From: Calycina herbarum
Lineage: Eukaryota; Ascomycota; Leotiomycetes; Helotiales; Pezizellaceae
DNA: 64,000 bases
Assembly: GCA_001414485.1 (NCBI GenBank)
Contig: LLEY01000050.1
Coordinates: 186,001-250,000, forward strand
Reading direction: 5' to 3'
The notes under the pieces were generated by a model. That model was not told the DNA's origin. It saw only the letters and a list, made by a program, of their open reading frames with translations, and ran no database searches. The position numbers and the translations under genes were made by a program. The number at the start of each line of letters is the position of its first letter. Position 1 is the stretch's first letter. Below are positions 1-11,339 of the stretch, piece by piece.

Positions 1-368
1 TTGTTCCTAGAATGTAGAGGTCTATTTCGATGTGGTCTTTAGTAGAATACAAGCACCCCTTTAGTAAATTAGTAACAGCTACTCTGATATCTCGGCTGTT
101 GTTAGAATAATCAGTTTATTATGATTTATTTGATGATACGAAGCTTACTTAATTGAGAAGGATGTGTTTTTGCTTTGCCGGGTATTTATCGAAACTACAT
201 TTTTGCCCATGCTTACTCCCTTTTTTCTCCTCTCAAGCAGGAGCATCTACCCTAGAATCACCTCACCATCCTCCAACGAACAATGATAGCCCAAACATGG
301 TTTACATGCCTCCATCGTCAAGTCACAGAGCTTTTTGTATTCCCACCCCTAACCTCCTAAGACGTGAT
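1..368. other. Intergenic, nothing convincing
   Basis: This left-edge stretch is AT-rich and then pyrimidine-rich. I see no open frame with protein-like composition and no RNA gene. It may hold the 3' untranslated region of the Cys-rich gene to its right, which is read leftward. Confidence 0.4.
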
Positions 369-1184
369 TCAAAATCCATCTTGTTCCTCCTCCTTTTCTT
401 GGACTTGTGTAAGAGAGCCCTCCACCGGAGGCAGCTCTTCCACTAACCTAACACAATTCTCACAATCCTTCCAATAGTCTCTTACATGTCCGCATGCTCT
501 GCTACATACCAAGTGGTATCCATAACTTGCGTCTTCTGGCTTCTCCTCGTCCTCGCCAAGCTGATATCGGTCAAGACCACACACAAAGTGACATTGACAA
601 CAGATCATAAATGACGGCCCTTCCTTCATTTCTCCGCAGTAGCCTCCAAGTTGCGAACAGCTCTTCCAATAAGGATGCGCTAATGTTGAAGGATGTTCAA
701 ATGGAATTTTGGTGCGGCATCTGCTGCAAAGTGATGTGGAGGTATCTGTCCAGCCCATAAGTGGTAGGTCAATAGGCTCGAGTTTCGGAATTCGGGGGTC
801 GTTCAGATACTCATAATTGCTGTTGAACAAATCTCGATTGCATTTTTTGTTGCTGCAGAAGATCTTTGGTTTTATGAAGGATTCGTCTGTGGGGTGGGAT
901 TCTCCTTGGAACTTGGTGGTATGTTGGCACATGTCGCAGATCAGAATTGTACCTTGCCATAAGAAGTCATCTGGTGGACGACCGATGGGAATGATTCTTC
1001 GGTATTTTGAGACCTTTTTTAGCTCTTCTAAGAAGTTGTTTAGGTCTTGTTGCTTCTTTTCTCGTGGGGTGGGGGCTAGTTGTCGTGGAGGTTTGGCTAG
1101 GAGAATGTCCATGAGAAAAACATCTGTATCACACCGTGTGCGTCGTGAGGTAAAGATTGGCACCCAATCCTCCCAATCATACAT
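369..1184 (-). CDS. Cys-rich zinc-ribbon-like orphan protein, 271 aa
   Basis: A single uninterrupted frame of 272 codons begins at an ATG (protein start MYDWEDW). I do not recognise a named family. The N-terminal 90 residues are basic and contain no signal peptide or membrane segment. From about residue 85 onward the protein is dominated by paired cysteines: C-x2-C, C-x4-C, C-x2-C, CCQC, and a final C-x3-CGH ... C-x2-C block near residue 230. This is the spacing of structural zinc ribbons or RING-like knuckles, so zinc binding is the likely property. The final block resembles the small Cys-rich gene about 500 bp to its right, which is on the same strand. No enzymatic motif is visible. The frame is long for chance and its composition is protein-like, so I regard the gene as real and its function as unknown. 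Confidence 0.7.
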   Translation of the reverse strand: MYDWEDWVPIFTSRRTRCDTDVFLMDILLAKPPRQLAPTPREKKQQDLNNFLEELKKVSKYRRIIPIGRPPDDFLWQGTILICDMCQHTTKFQGESHPTDESFIKPKIFCSNKKCNRDLFNSNYEYLNDPRIPKLEPIDLPLMGWTDTSTSLCSRCRTKIPFEHPSTLAHPYWKSCSQLGGYCGEMKEGPSFMICCQCHFVCGLDRYQLGEDEEKPEDASYGYHLVCSRACGHVRDYWKDCENCVRLVEELPPVEGSLTQVQEKEEEQDGF

Positions 1185-1678
1185 TATGGCTGAGTTGAAG
1201 AAGGTTAATCTTATGGTGGCACCGTGGTTTGAAGATTTGACGGTGTGGGTAAGGTTTGGGTTGATGCTTCGTGAGAGGTTTTTTGGGGGAGAACTGTTGT
1301 GTGGAAGGCAATATCTTGTGTCTTGGACAAATTTGGAGCTCTTATAGAATTTAATTTTGACTTAAGTGGTGGTGAAGCTGATGGTTTATAAGTGTTATTG
1401 ATTCACCAAGGCATTGTTTACCTTACCACATTTTCTGGTGTTAGACTAAAAAGAAGAAAATTTTGGTGAATCGTGAGGAATGTTTTCAATTATCCTCGTC
1501 TCTTTCCCCTAAGTACACAGATACACTATTCTAAGTGGTACTTGTAGATATAATCTAATAACCAACTTTAACTTTCTGATTTACACACCTAGCACCCTAT
1601 TTGAATCAACCCAAAAAACCACTTATAACAATTACAGTTCAAAATTTGGAAAAATCACTCTTTTATTTATAATCTATT
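1185..1678. promoter_or_regulatory. Intergenic, probable promoter of the 271-aa gene
   Basis: This is about 490 bp between two leftward Cys-rich genes. It should hold the promoter of the left one and the terminator of the right one. I see AT-rich DNA and no distinct element. Confidence 0.3.
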
Positions 1679-1873
1679 CTATGTACCAGAGCTTCCACTC
1701 CCTTCCTCACGCACTTCCGTCTCACCGACATTGCTATCACAAAATTCTTCAACCACCACCTCTTCACACTCACAGCCCCAGTGCGTTGTATGAGAGCACT
1801 CATGACAGCTAGTATGCTCAATCCAACCACTTGGGAAGAGAGCACAACATTGGCAGCATTTGGTGTAAGCCAT
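1679..1873 (-). CDS. Small Cys-rich zinc-knuckle-like protein, 64 aa
   Basis: This short frame starts at the ATG giving MAYTKCCQCC. An in-frame upstream start would add ten hydrophobic residues and is less likely. The first 40 residues carry C-C-x2-C-C, a Trp-containing spacer, then C-x2-C and a His-x3-Trp-x-Cys-x-Cys cluster. This is a knuckle-type zinc-binding arrangement resembling the last block of the 271-residue gene on its left. The tail is acidic and Ser/Gly-rich. There is no signal peptide. The gene is short and its expression cannot be judged from sequence, but the density of cysteines and the shared CCQC motif argue that it is real. The function is unknown. Confidence 0.5.
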   Translation of the reverse strand: MAYTKCCQCCALFPSGWIEHTSCHECSHTTHWGCECEEVVVEEFCDSNVGETEVREEGSGSSGT

Positions 1874-3915
1874 TGTCTGGAAGTAGAGAATAAGTGGAAC
1901 CAAAGAAGAAAAGGGTTAGTCTTAGGGTAAAGTGAGCAAAAGTAGCAGGTTTGAAACCTATGAATGAGTGATGTGAAAGGTTGTGAAACTGGTTTATTTA
2001 TATTAGCGGATAAATCTTGTTTATACCGTTTTACTAGAACCAATACCTGTGCTTCTATTTCTAGTTCCTTTTATTATTCACACGTCAAAGTGCGAAATTG
2101 AAAGCACCGTGTTCCTGTCTTTTGTTCCTGTCTTTTATTATTCTCTTTGAAGGCTCCGCAAGTTTGAACTTACGAATTTCTTCTGACTACGACGGCATAA
2201 GTGTTAACGTATTGGACTTCCGGTTGCGTTTGTAAATTAAGTATACTAAGCCTTTCATACTTGCCCACGTTTCACGGCAAATGATCAGGATTCTGAATGA
2301 AGTTGTGCTCTATTCACTTGCCCAAATTGATAAAACCTTTCAGCCATTCCTTTGTGTTAGCTTGAAAGCAGTAAAAAGAACAATTGCATTGTATGCACGC
2401 CACTTTCAAGGCTTGCTTCTCTCCAAAGAGAAACCGAGAAAGAGCACCTCGTGTCACGACCGTCCAATGGAACAATTTGAGACCCATGTCCGCTGCCATT
2501 AACGTTTGATCAAAGAGTTAATTGACTCCCCAAAAACCCTCTCGAGGAGGCTTGTTCTAGCTCGTAAATATATGGAATCCATAGCTCTCACCCTTGGCGG
2601 TTTGCAAGGTAATTTTGAATCTTGAGGATAATCCAGGGTACAGGTGCACATTTGTAAGAGTATATTAGGCGAGTTCACGTACAACATTGAGGTTAATACC
2701 ATCAAAAATACCCACTTTCTAAGCAATTGAGCCTCCAAATCATCACACCCCCTACAAAATGTACCTTTACTCTCAGGGGAATACACTAACCAGTTCCAAA
2801 ACCTACTTCTGGCATTACAAGCTGAAGGATATCGAGAAAGTGGTTGTGGAAATAGATGACACAAATACTGAATTTCAAAGCTCTCCTCTCCTTAGCTTTC
2901 AATTGTAAAAAGATTCTTCCATTTTCATCTTATCTCTAATTATCACTGACTTTGATCCTCAGAACGTGAGAACAAACGAGTAGTGTAGAGTAAAGTCCAG
3001 AGTAACTATCCTTGGCTACTCAAGTACTATTCAAGTAGTCTATAAATAGAACTTTTATATAATATAAACTTTATTAAAGTTACTACTTAGATATTAGTAA
3101 AGAAGCTATTCTTAGAAGTGAAGTTATAAGTTATGCTCTTCTTTCTTTTTCCATAAAAAGAAACTTGAAATTCAAAGGCTAGACATAGAAGCCTCTCACT
3201 TAAGTACCCTTAGTGATAACCTGGTCTTCGGGCCGAGATACGGTCCGAGTCGGTCCGTACTACTCGAGTACTACTCATGGTAGCACTCAAGCAGTGATGA
3301 ATAGAAGAGAGTAGTAAGAGATTCGTGAATTACTGTCCGTCACCGACTATTACTTGCAGGGTCTAGGTCAGGCGTAGGACAATAAAAAGTATTATTCAAG
3401 AAGGTTGAGAAGAATGAGAAGTTGGATTTCTCGATTCTCCTAACCTTCTAGGATCATGTACTGTGATTGTCCAAGAATATTTCGCACAATATAATAGAAG
3501 GGTACCGGAGAGTAATTCCCGAATCTCTTACTCACTACTCTACACTATTATACTCATCTCTCACAGTGTCTGATTTCTCACAGTGAGTGTTTTAGGCGAG
3601 TCATAAAATGCAAATATTATTAAAAAGGTTCGTATGTGAAGTGTGATCCTGTTCTGTTCATACAAAGAATCTAAACAAGTCCCCCACATCATCATGATTG
3701 TCAGCTATCCCTCAATCCATCAGTCCAAGCCATCCCTCCTTCCAGCCAGCCGACGAGCAAGCCTCCATACAACCCTCAAAATAAACTCCGAGTCCCAATG
3801 CACCCATCCCATCTGTGAAAATGCACAAAATCGCTTTCTATAAAAAAGGACGCAAAGACCACCCCATGCCAAAAAGATAATATCATACACCTTCCTTTCC
3901 CTCCATTTTCACACC
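1874..3915. other. Two-kilobase gene-poor stretch with AT-rich repeats
   Basis: I find no gene I can support here. The part from about 2970 to 3640 is AT-rich and full of short GAGTAGT/ACTACTC motifs on both strands. A 12-base sequence at 2983-2994 recurs inverted at 3536-3547, and an 18-base segment at 3297-3314 recurs inverted at 34597-34614. This may be the remains of a small non-coding repeat or mobile element. The right end, 3640-3915, would carry the 3' region of the channel gene. Confidence 0.4.
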
Positions 3916-6900
3916 TCAATATCCAGGATTCTGATTCTGATTCTGATGCCCCGTATGATGCTGCCCCCTCGTCCCGCGATAATAATCATAACTCGCCGGA
4001 TCCGCATCATCATCGGCCTCCCTCTGAGGCACATTTCCATATCCCTGCCCCCCAAGGTACGTCGTACTCCCCATAAAGCCCGGCCCTCTCCCTCGTTCCT
4101 GACTCATACTCCTACTCCCATACCCGGAGCCATAACCAGGAGTATGCGCCATATCCGCAGCATCGTGTACAAGACCCGTATCACTTTCATCCCGATGATG
4201 TTGATAGAAGCGTTGGTTGGCGTTAAGCGGTACACCCATATCGCCTTGCGCGTCATAAGATACCCCAGGTCCTTGAGCCTGATAAGCATCAAACTTCTGC
4301 TGAGGATGTTGTCTCCCGGTCATCCCACCCACCGGCGTCCCAGGCCTGGAATCACTCCCCGTCACAGTACTAGGCGTATCCGTCCGAATGATATCCTCCG
4401 CCCTTCCATAAATGTTCCCTCCACCCCCATGTTCCTCCCCAAACTCGGCACGACCCTTAAAATAAGCGAAATCAAGTCGATTCTCAGGAACCATCTCGAA
4501 GCCCGGTACACCCTTTGCTTTGCGTCCTGGTTGAGCACTGGACATTGGATCCATGGCGTACATATCAGAGTATCCCGAGACGGAAGCACTTTCGCTCGAG
4601 CCAGGAATATTCCCATCCGTAAGTCGCCCACCGTAAACAGCAGCAAGCTTATTCTGGGCTTTGGCGTGAACCATAGGTGTAATAAGCGGACGGTAAAGAG
4701 CAGGATGTCCAAATCGGGAATGAAGTTTATCCTTCTTTGCACTGAAGATATTCTCTCTCGTAGCTTCCGGGTCCTTAAGCATATTCCTCAAGGTATAATA
4801 ATGAATCTTATCATCAAAGGTTCGCGAACAATAAACCTTGAAGGCAATCATGAGAAAGGGTAATGGGACAACGGCATAAGCCTCCATATGCTGTGCAGTA
4901 TCCCCTTGTACCCACGTAGCTAAGAACACGACCAGGTTGGACAATATAGTAGCGAACACCATTCGATTGAAGAACATACGCCAGAACATGCCACCAGATT
5001 CCGTTTTGGTAATGAAGATGTAAAGCAGAAGATATTTCTTCAAATAAAGGTCCAAGGAGAAATAGAACGCGCAGGCGATTAAAGACAGAGGTTGGATGAC
5101 TCCATAACACAATGCCACCGTGCTATAAAAGAGGAAAAAGTTGTAATAAGAGGCGTAATCGAAAGCAGGTGGTGCTGTCAACTCGATCATTTCTCGAGGA
5201 GTCGGACTGGAGAATTTTCTAACGCAGAAACTCCAGAATAAGGTCCATATTTGAGCCAGATCTACCGCGGCACCGAGATTTCTTTGCATAAGCCAGGTAA
5301 CCCAGAATGGCGAGATATCGCAGAGTGCTGTGAAAAGTGCCTGCCCAAAGTTTGCGTCTACAATAACTTTCCAGGCATCTTCTTTGTTGGCGGTTCCACT
5401 GATAACATTTGTGACGAAAGTCCAAGCAGTACTGAAGACTGAAAAGACAATCAAAAAGTTGAATACGAAGAATGTATAAAGTCTTGCAGTCACATGTCGC
5501 TCTCTTGCGGTCTTTGAAGTATCCCCCGCTTTGATCGCCAATCTTCGAAAAATGATGGGAAGAACCAAATAAAGTAACGAGGTAATAGCCGGAGAGGCGA
5601 CACCCTGGACGATGGACCACCATGTCCTGTGAGCTTCTAGGTTCTGTTGAAAGCCTTTCCAAACAAGACCTAAATTCGATAAACTGATGAGGAAAACGGA
5701 GATCATGGCATTGGGTGCGATCCAAAGGATGGTAAGGAGGGTAACCCAAAGGTTGTTGATAATATGCCGTCGGCGTCTTTGAGATCTACTCAGAGGGAGA
5801 TTTTTCCAGATGATATCGTTTGGTCGAGGAGCTAACGCAATTATTGTCCCTTGGGGATGCTTCTTTTTTGCAGCAAATGCAATGCTATGGGTCTCTTCAA
5901 TTGACTCGAAACTAGCAAATCCATATGGCAAGGGATTTCTGCTGTCGATCGTCATGCGCACTTCTTTGATTTCGATTTCGAGTTCTTTTATACGTCCGGT
6001 AAGATATTCAATCGCGTCGACTTTTTCCCCTTTTGTGTACGAACCCCACGAGGGGTCTTTCTTGGAAGGTTTGCACATTGGTCGTTTTGGCGGGAGATTG
6101 TTCGGGTTTTTGAGGTATCTAGCTAAATACTTTTCGAGCTCTCGGACAGTCTTGCTGTGTTGTTCAATCAGTTCTGGTAGCTCTTTTACATTTCTGGCAA
6201 TGGCGGTCCGAGAGAAAGATGACGTTGGTACAACATCGTCTATCAATCTTCCAATGCCCTCGTCGGAACACATAGGTTTCGGGATATCGGTAATCTAGAC
6301 AAATTTTAGTGAGCTTAGTTTTAGTGCAGCTGTCAAGAGAATTGTTCATACCATCAGGGTTCGCGCGTGCAAACTAGCTTGATAATCGGGTGTATCATAG
6401 TACTGTCTCCGTAACCTTAGGACCGCTCTATAGTTCCACCATAGAAAGCCGGCCACCGCGATATTGAACAGCCAAGCACATACCACCATTCCCCAATTCG
6501 GTTCCCCTCGTGTATTGACAGGTGTGAGTTTGCTGAGCCAGGTTTGACTAGCGAACTTGTCCCCTTTGGCCAAGTTTATGGGAATCAAGATACCACATCC
6601 AAGAACCGCTATCACCAAGAAAATATTTCGGCACATGCGGAGAATTCTCAGAAACACCGTCGCATCGAGACCAATCAATCCAATCAACTCCTGTTCCTGT
6701 GTCTTCATTACTGGACCAACCCACGCCAGTACACCCTTTCCCATCGGCGGAGGGGCATGTTTATCGTCTGCGATTTTGAGCTTCGGCGCGTATACGAGGG
6801 AGTTGTAGGGTCGGAGGAGGGAGAATCCAACAGCGAGGAGGAGTGTGAAGCCAACGGAGGTACCCAAACCTGCCAATACGGATTCTTGTGCAAGCTATGA

Positions 6901-7079
6901 TGGGGTTAGATAAAGGGTCTACAACAGCCAAATGAAAGCAGAGGAATTGATTGATGGGGTCCGTATTCTCGTACCTGGGATGAAAAGGGATTCCGTAGCA
7001 GGTCCAACAATTTCTCTGTTGGCGTCTTCTCCGCCCTCGAGGAGAGCAGTTTCTCCCCTATTGAAAGGAGGGTGTCCAT
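3916..7079 (-). CDS. CSC1/OSCA/TMEM63-family channel (RSN1/PHM7-like)
   Basis: The model has three exons: 7079-6975, 6894-6352 and 6294-3916. Phases close exactly, giving 1008 residues. The first intron has a GTACGA donor and the second GTATGA; both end in TAG. The order matches the fungal family: a short N-terminus, RSN1-type membrane segments (about residues 40-200), a cytosolic PHM7 domain with a KKDPSWGSY-type stretch, then seven or more membrane helices (about 390-720) and a PHM7-type C-terminal extension beginning near FGHPALYRPL. The last 150 residues are Gly/Gln-rich and probably disordered. Family members are calcium-permeable, osmotic or mechanical stress-gated cation channels or lipid scramblases of the plasma membrane. 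The start was chosen at MDTLLSIGEK because it opens the first exon ahead of a clean splice donor. The length is typical of the family and nothing looks broken. Confidence 0.93.
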
Positions 7080-8801
7080 GATTTGCGAAAAACGAGCGAA
7101 TGTGAGGGGCCCAAGGCCGGGAACAAAGGTTGTTGTATCCGATGCGCGGTCGATGCACAAACCAACGTCGGTAGAGGATAGTTAATGGTAGGAATGGATG
7201 GAGGTTGTGTGTTGGTCGCGAGATTGACCTGTACCGAGTGATTCCGTACAACACGAGGCGCAAAAAGTTGAAATGCTGGGTGGTCCCTTGATTAGATACG
7301 AGGGGACGAAGTTGAGAGGGGATGACGGCTTTTGCAGGGGACGATTTGGCCGGCTGTTTGACCTGCGACCAGGAAGGACTCTATGAGGAATGTTAATCAC
7401 GATTCACGGTCGGTCTTTGATGAATGATCCTCCTTCGACACCACCAAAGCGGGCAACGATTCTTTGAGTAAAGGAGAATAATAGGAAACCCGTGATACTC
7501 GTCATCGCCCTTGGATTTCACGACGCACAAGCAACTTTGTGCAAGTACAATTAGAGGAGAGATCTTCTCGTAATCGTACCCAACACAACATAAAACTGAC
7601 GATGTACCTTGGTACTTCCGTGGTGGGGAAAATCTTTCCATTCACGATTGCTGACTGGCTACAAAAGTCAAACTTCTGACCACCAAAGCGGCGTCCGAGT
7701 CAGCCAAGAAAAAGCCATCGCCACATCTACTTTTACCCGCTGCTCTTGTGCTGATTTGGCCTTCTGGAAAAGTTGGAGATGCCTTCTCATTGGTCTCGTT
7801 CATACCTCGGCCTTGTCCGATCTGGTGGCTGTGCTATTTTGGGGAACAACGTTGCATTAAGGGTCATCAAGGTCGCCTGTTGGCTTTGTTGGGGATTAAG
7901 CGTCATCAATGCTTTGTTATTCATGATCGATTTCCTTTCTGTTTTTATGTACAAAGTGCTTGAAATGTTCCTTTGAGTCCTTGATTATCCCCCTTCCTCT
8001 CTCGTTGCTCTCCTTCTGCCTCTAGCGAGGAAAATCCTGTGTTGGGTGGATTCTTATCAAGTACTTGCTAACCCGAGCGAATCTGACATGTGGCAATAGC
8101 CTCTTTTGTCTTACCAGAGGCGTAAAACATAAGGGCTGAGGAAAATATTCATTCATGCGTCAGCGTAGTCAAATTTCCATGATGATACCCGCGAGTTTTT
8201 ATTGCAAGTGCACTAGGTGTTGGAAATTTATGTTGATTCGTTCAGCCTAAGTTGCTACTCGACGCAAGTCGTGCATATACTTTAGGAGGTCGGAGGAACT
8301 GAATCCTCCGTCCTCTGTTTTTATTTCGTATAGCTTGCATTGTAAATTTGGTTGCGAATTGCAAGTCATCAATTATATTTCGACTTCAAGAACGTTAGTT
8401 ATGGCATTCCAAGAAAACTTTGTCATCCGAGCGCTTCTCTGGAGAGACATTGGTACTTGCAAGATATCGATTGGCGATAACGCGACACCTTGCAAAAATA
8501 TGCATTATGTAGTCATTTTGCATATAGGGAAAGAAAAGGCGACGAACCGTCTGTATGTCCAGCCATATTAGTCTCCCAAGAATGACGGGCAAAGCGGTTA
8601 TCCACAGGCAAGAGTGTCGGGATTTTCCAGAGGTACACCTGCTTTTGTAAGTTATATACACAATTTTCCAGAAGAATTGAATCTATTCCCGGAGAACGTT
8701 TAGGAGAAACTAAATTCGGGTCGAATTTTCCCTAAACGCTCTCGGAGAATGAAGCAATAGAGGGAGGGGGTAACGTACAGTAAAGCCCAGGGTTCTTACA
8801 G
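7080..8801. promoter_or_regulatory. Intergenic; promoter of the channel gene and tail of the HeLo-like gene
   Basis: About 1.7 kb. The left part, upstream of the channel start, should hold its promoter. The right end should hold the 3' region of the leftward HeLo-like gene. Short open frames on both strands lack protein-like composition. I see no transposon ends and no RNA gene. Confidence 0.35.
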
Positions 8802-10952
8802 TTAATTAGCTAAGTGCTCATGGCATTTCTTCACTGGCTCAACGACCCTCGCAAACATGTCTTCCCGCCATTGATCTTGCTTTTCTCCCGCACCTGTCCT
8901 GCTGTCTGGAACATGGTGAAGACACCAGTCAACAGCACTTTTATATTTAGGGCCACCTTCTCCCAGGAGCTCTTCGGCACACCACGTTGAAGCAACTCCG
9001 TAATTAACGAGTTCAACCAACTTCTCATCGGCTGGGTTGTGACGTTTCCAATCGGGATGCTCTTCAATTGGTCTACCGAAGCAGAGCTCAAGGAGCATGA
9101 TCCCAAGACTGTGTATGCCGTGACGGAATTCATTTGTACTCGTGCAAGATACATTCATGGCAATGTCATTTTTCTTTCCCTGGAGCTGGTCTGAAAGAGC
9201 TCGAGAGATGTAGGGCTGAGAAGTTTGGACTTCGCTAGGATCGTCCTGGTCATAGAAAAAGAAGATGTCTTTCTTGCTCCATTTGGAAGCCAACCAAGCG
9301 GTGGGATGTAGTTGTATATATGATGATGCAAGAATGAGCGCGATCTGGAGTCGCTGCTGGCGGTCGAGGCGAATTTCGGAAGAGCTGCCGAGTAGACTCT
9401 CGAGGGTGACGTACTTTTGAGGGTCCTTGTTTGCTGTGCAAAGCGGTTTGATGATGAATTTGTTGGACTCTCCTTCTAAACAACCGTACTCGGCTAGATC
9501 GGTAGAGCAGCTGGCGATCTTCTCGCACAGATTTGTGATTTGAGGGTTTGTGGGTGGTTCTGTTTTTGGGATGTCTTCTGTCAGAGGTTCTGGCTCTATG
9601 AAAACAACCTTTGTTTTGGCGGGAGAACAACTTTCAACCTCGCAAAAGACGGTTTGGCCGGTAATGACTCCATTGTTGGTACTTTTCAATATTGATTTGG
9701 AGCTCTTGGATCTAAACTTGCTGAATCTGTCTCGATGCCTCAAACTATCAAGTTGCGGAGCACTTGCAAATCTGCTCAGAGGGCTCGCGAGGGCCATCGA
9801 TTCTGTTCCGTGGCCATTCGAGGATATTGGTGTCGGTACTTTGAGTGTAGTTAATGCTGGACGTGGTTGTTCTTCAAACAATTCAATTTTCGTAGCCTGC
9901 CAAGTCCAAGGGTGATGTCGTTCGGTCAGTTGTGCTTGGAACCAAAAGACAACTCGAAAGTTGATAGTCGAGGCAGCTCGATGCTCCAATAGAAGGTTGG
10001 CATGGTGAAATGGGCGGCACCCACAAGACCATGCCCTCAAAAGAAGGTTGTAGAGCACATCTCCATGGTTCCAAAATCTCCACAGGCGTTTGTCGACTGT
10101 GCTGGATTTGGGGGCCCGGGTGCGGGTCAATTCGCCGATCTGATCTGAAGATCCAAGCATTTCGCTCAATCGACCGTTATACTCCCCAAAATCCTTGAAT
10201 AGTTCCTGCCTGTTTCCCAAGGGTTGTCAAAAGTGTCTCAGTAGTCTAGAAGGGAAGCAAAGGGTTCCATGCCTTTCGAAACAGCCAGAATCGAAAGCAA
10301 GGAATTCACCAATAATCCAACTTACCTTTTGCTTTTGTCCCTTGTAGCCCACTTGAGTCTCTGCGCTTGCCATGCGAGAGTAGCAAGACCAAATTCTGTC
10401 ATGTCGTCGAGAGTGGCACGGGCTCCCTTCCTCTCCAAATTTTTCCTAGCTTCGGGTTTCTGGGGTTTCCAATTTACATTAGTTCATCACGGGTTTCCCT
10501 CCCAGCGTTCCTCGTTTTTCAATTGTTTGGTGTCAACTTACGAAATTTCCAGCAACACGCTCTTGAAGCTCTACCTTGTTCATTCCCATCGCTATGTGGA
10601 GCTTTTCCACCGTTTTCTTCAGCTCACCAATAGTCTCAAGATAGGACTCATATCTCCCAAGCAATCTTTTCCTCAGGGCTTCCTCAAGTTCGGTATCTGT
10701 CCAGCAAGGACCGCCAGGATCGTCCAATAGCTCCTCAAATTTGCCATCCTCGGCAACTTGTAGAAGCAACAGCTGCAAGTTTGCCTCGAACCGATCGTTA
10801 TGGTATCTGAGATCGCGCATACATTTCCGGTACTCTGTCTTGATTCTCAAAAATGACCTCACGGTTGTTTCGGTGCGCTCATAATGTTCCAGGATCGAGA
10901 TTGCCAAAGGGAGTGCAGCTAGCACAAACCCAGCTGCCTCGACTCCGCTCAT
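8802..10952 (-). CDS. HeLo-like N-terminal, DUF7580-type kinase-like protein
   Basis: Three exons, 10952-10542, 10459-10326 and 10209-8802, join in phase to give 650 residues. The first donor is a perfect GTAAGT. The N-terminus (MSGVEAAGFVLAALPLAISILEHY) is an amphipathic/hydrophobic helix followed by a helical bundle to about residue 230. This is the layout of HeLo-like and related N-terminal domains of fungal STAND and incompatibility proteins. After a low-complexity linker, residues 420-650 are kinase C-lobe-like, with a SLGIMLLELCFGRPIE segment resembling helix F and a C-terminal WCL box. This matches the fungal DUF7580 type. I see no VAIK, HRD or DFG motif, so it is probably a pseudokinase. 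Related proteins are linked to programmed cell death and allorecognition. It is divergently transcribed from the giant gene at 11340 across a 387-bp gap, suggesting co-regulation. Confidence 0.82.
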
Positions 10953-11339
10953 ATTGATTGTGTCGTATGGCCTTAGAATACAATCAACGTCTCGAATCTT
11001 GAACAAGAAGGCTGTCGTTGTGGTGTGGTGTCATCTTCAGGATTAGCCGCGCGGGGTTGGGTGGTGGCACAACGAGCGACATGCAGAGGCGACAGCCTGA
11101 TCCAGAATTTGACCTGACGTTATCACAAAGATAGCGCATTGTTGATTCGAGATTATGGAGCTCAGTAGGCTCTTCTAGATCCGCTATCTCATTTCAGTCT
11201 GATCCCTATACCATGCCATTGTAGCCCTTCGTCCTTCTTCTTCCAACCCAAATAATTACGGCCCCAACACGACACGGCGACAGCTCATTTATTTCCGGTG
11301 CCTCAAATACCTACTTCATTTCCATCTCAGTCTCGCAAT
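10953..11339. promoter_or_regulatory. Divergent promoter region, 387 bp
   Basis: This gap separates the HeLo-like gene (leftward) from the giant multidomain gene (rightward), so both promoters must lie here. I can name no specific binding site with confidence. The compact head-to-head arrangement is itself the evidence for possible shared control. Confidence 0.5.

Noticed and set aside
817..1347. 176-codon frame on the + strand
   Set aside because: It lies antisense to the 271-residue Cys-rich gene over most of its length and has no protein-like pattern.
2314..2864. Two short leftward frames of 61 and 121 codons
   Set aside because: They contain a few cysteines but no domain pattern, no good splice link and no resemblance to the neighbouring Cys-rich genes.
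3946..4863. 305-codon frame on the + strand
   Set aside because: It is the antisense shadow of the disordered C-terminal coding part of the channel gene.
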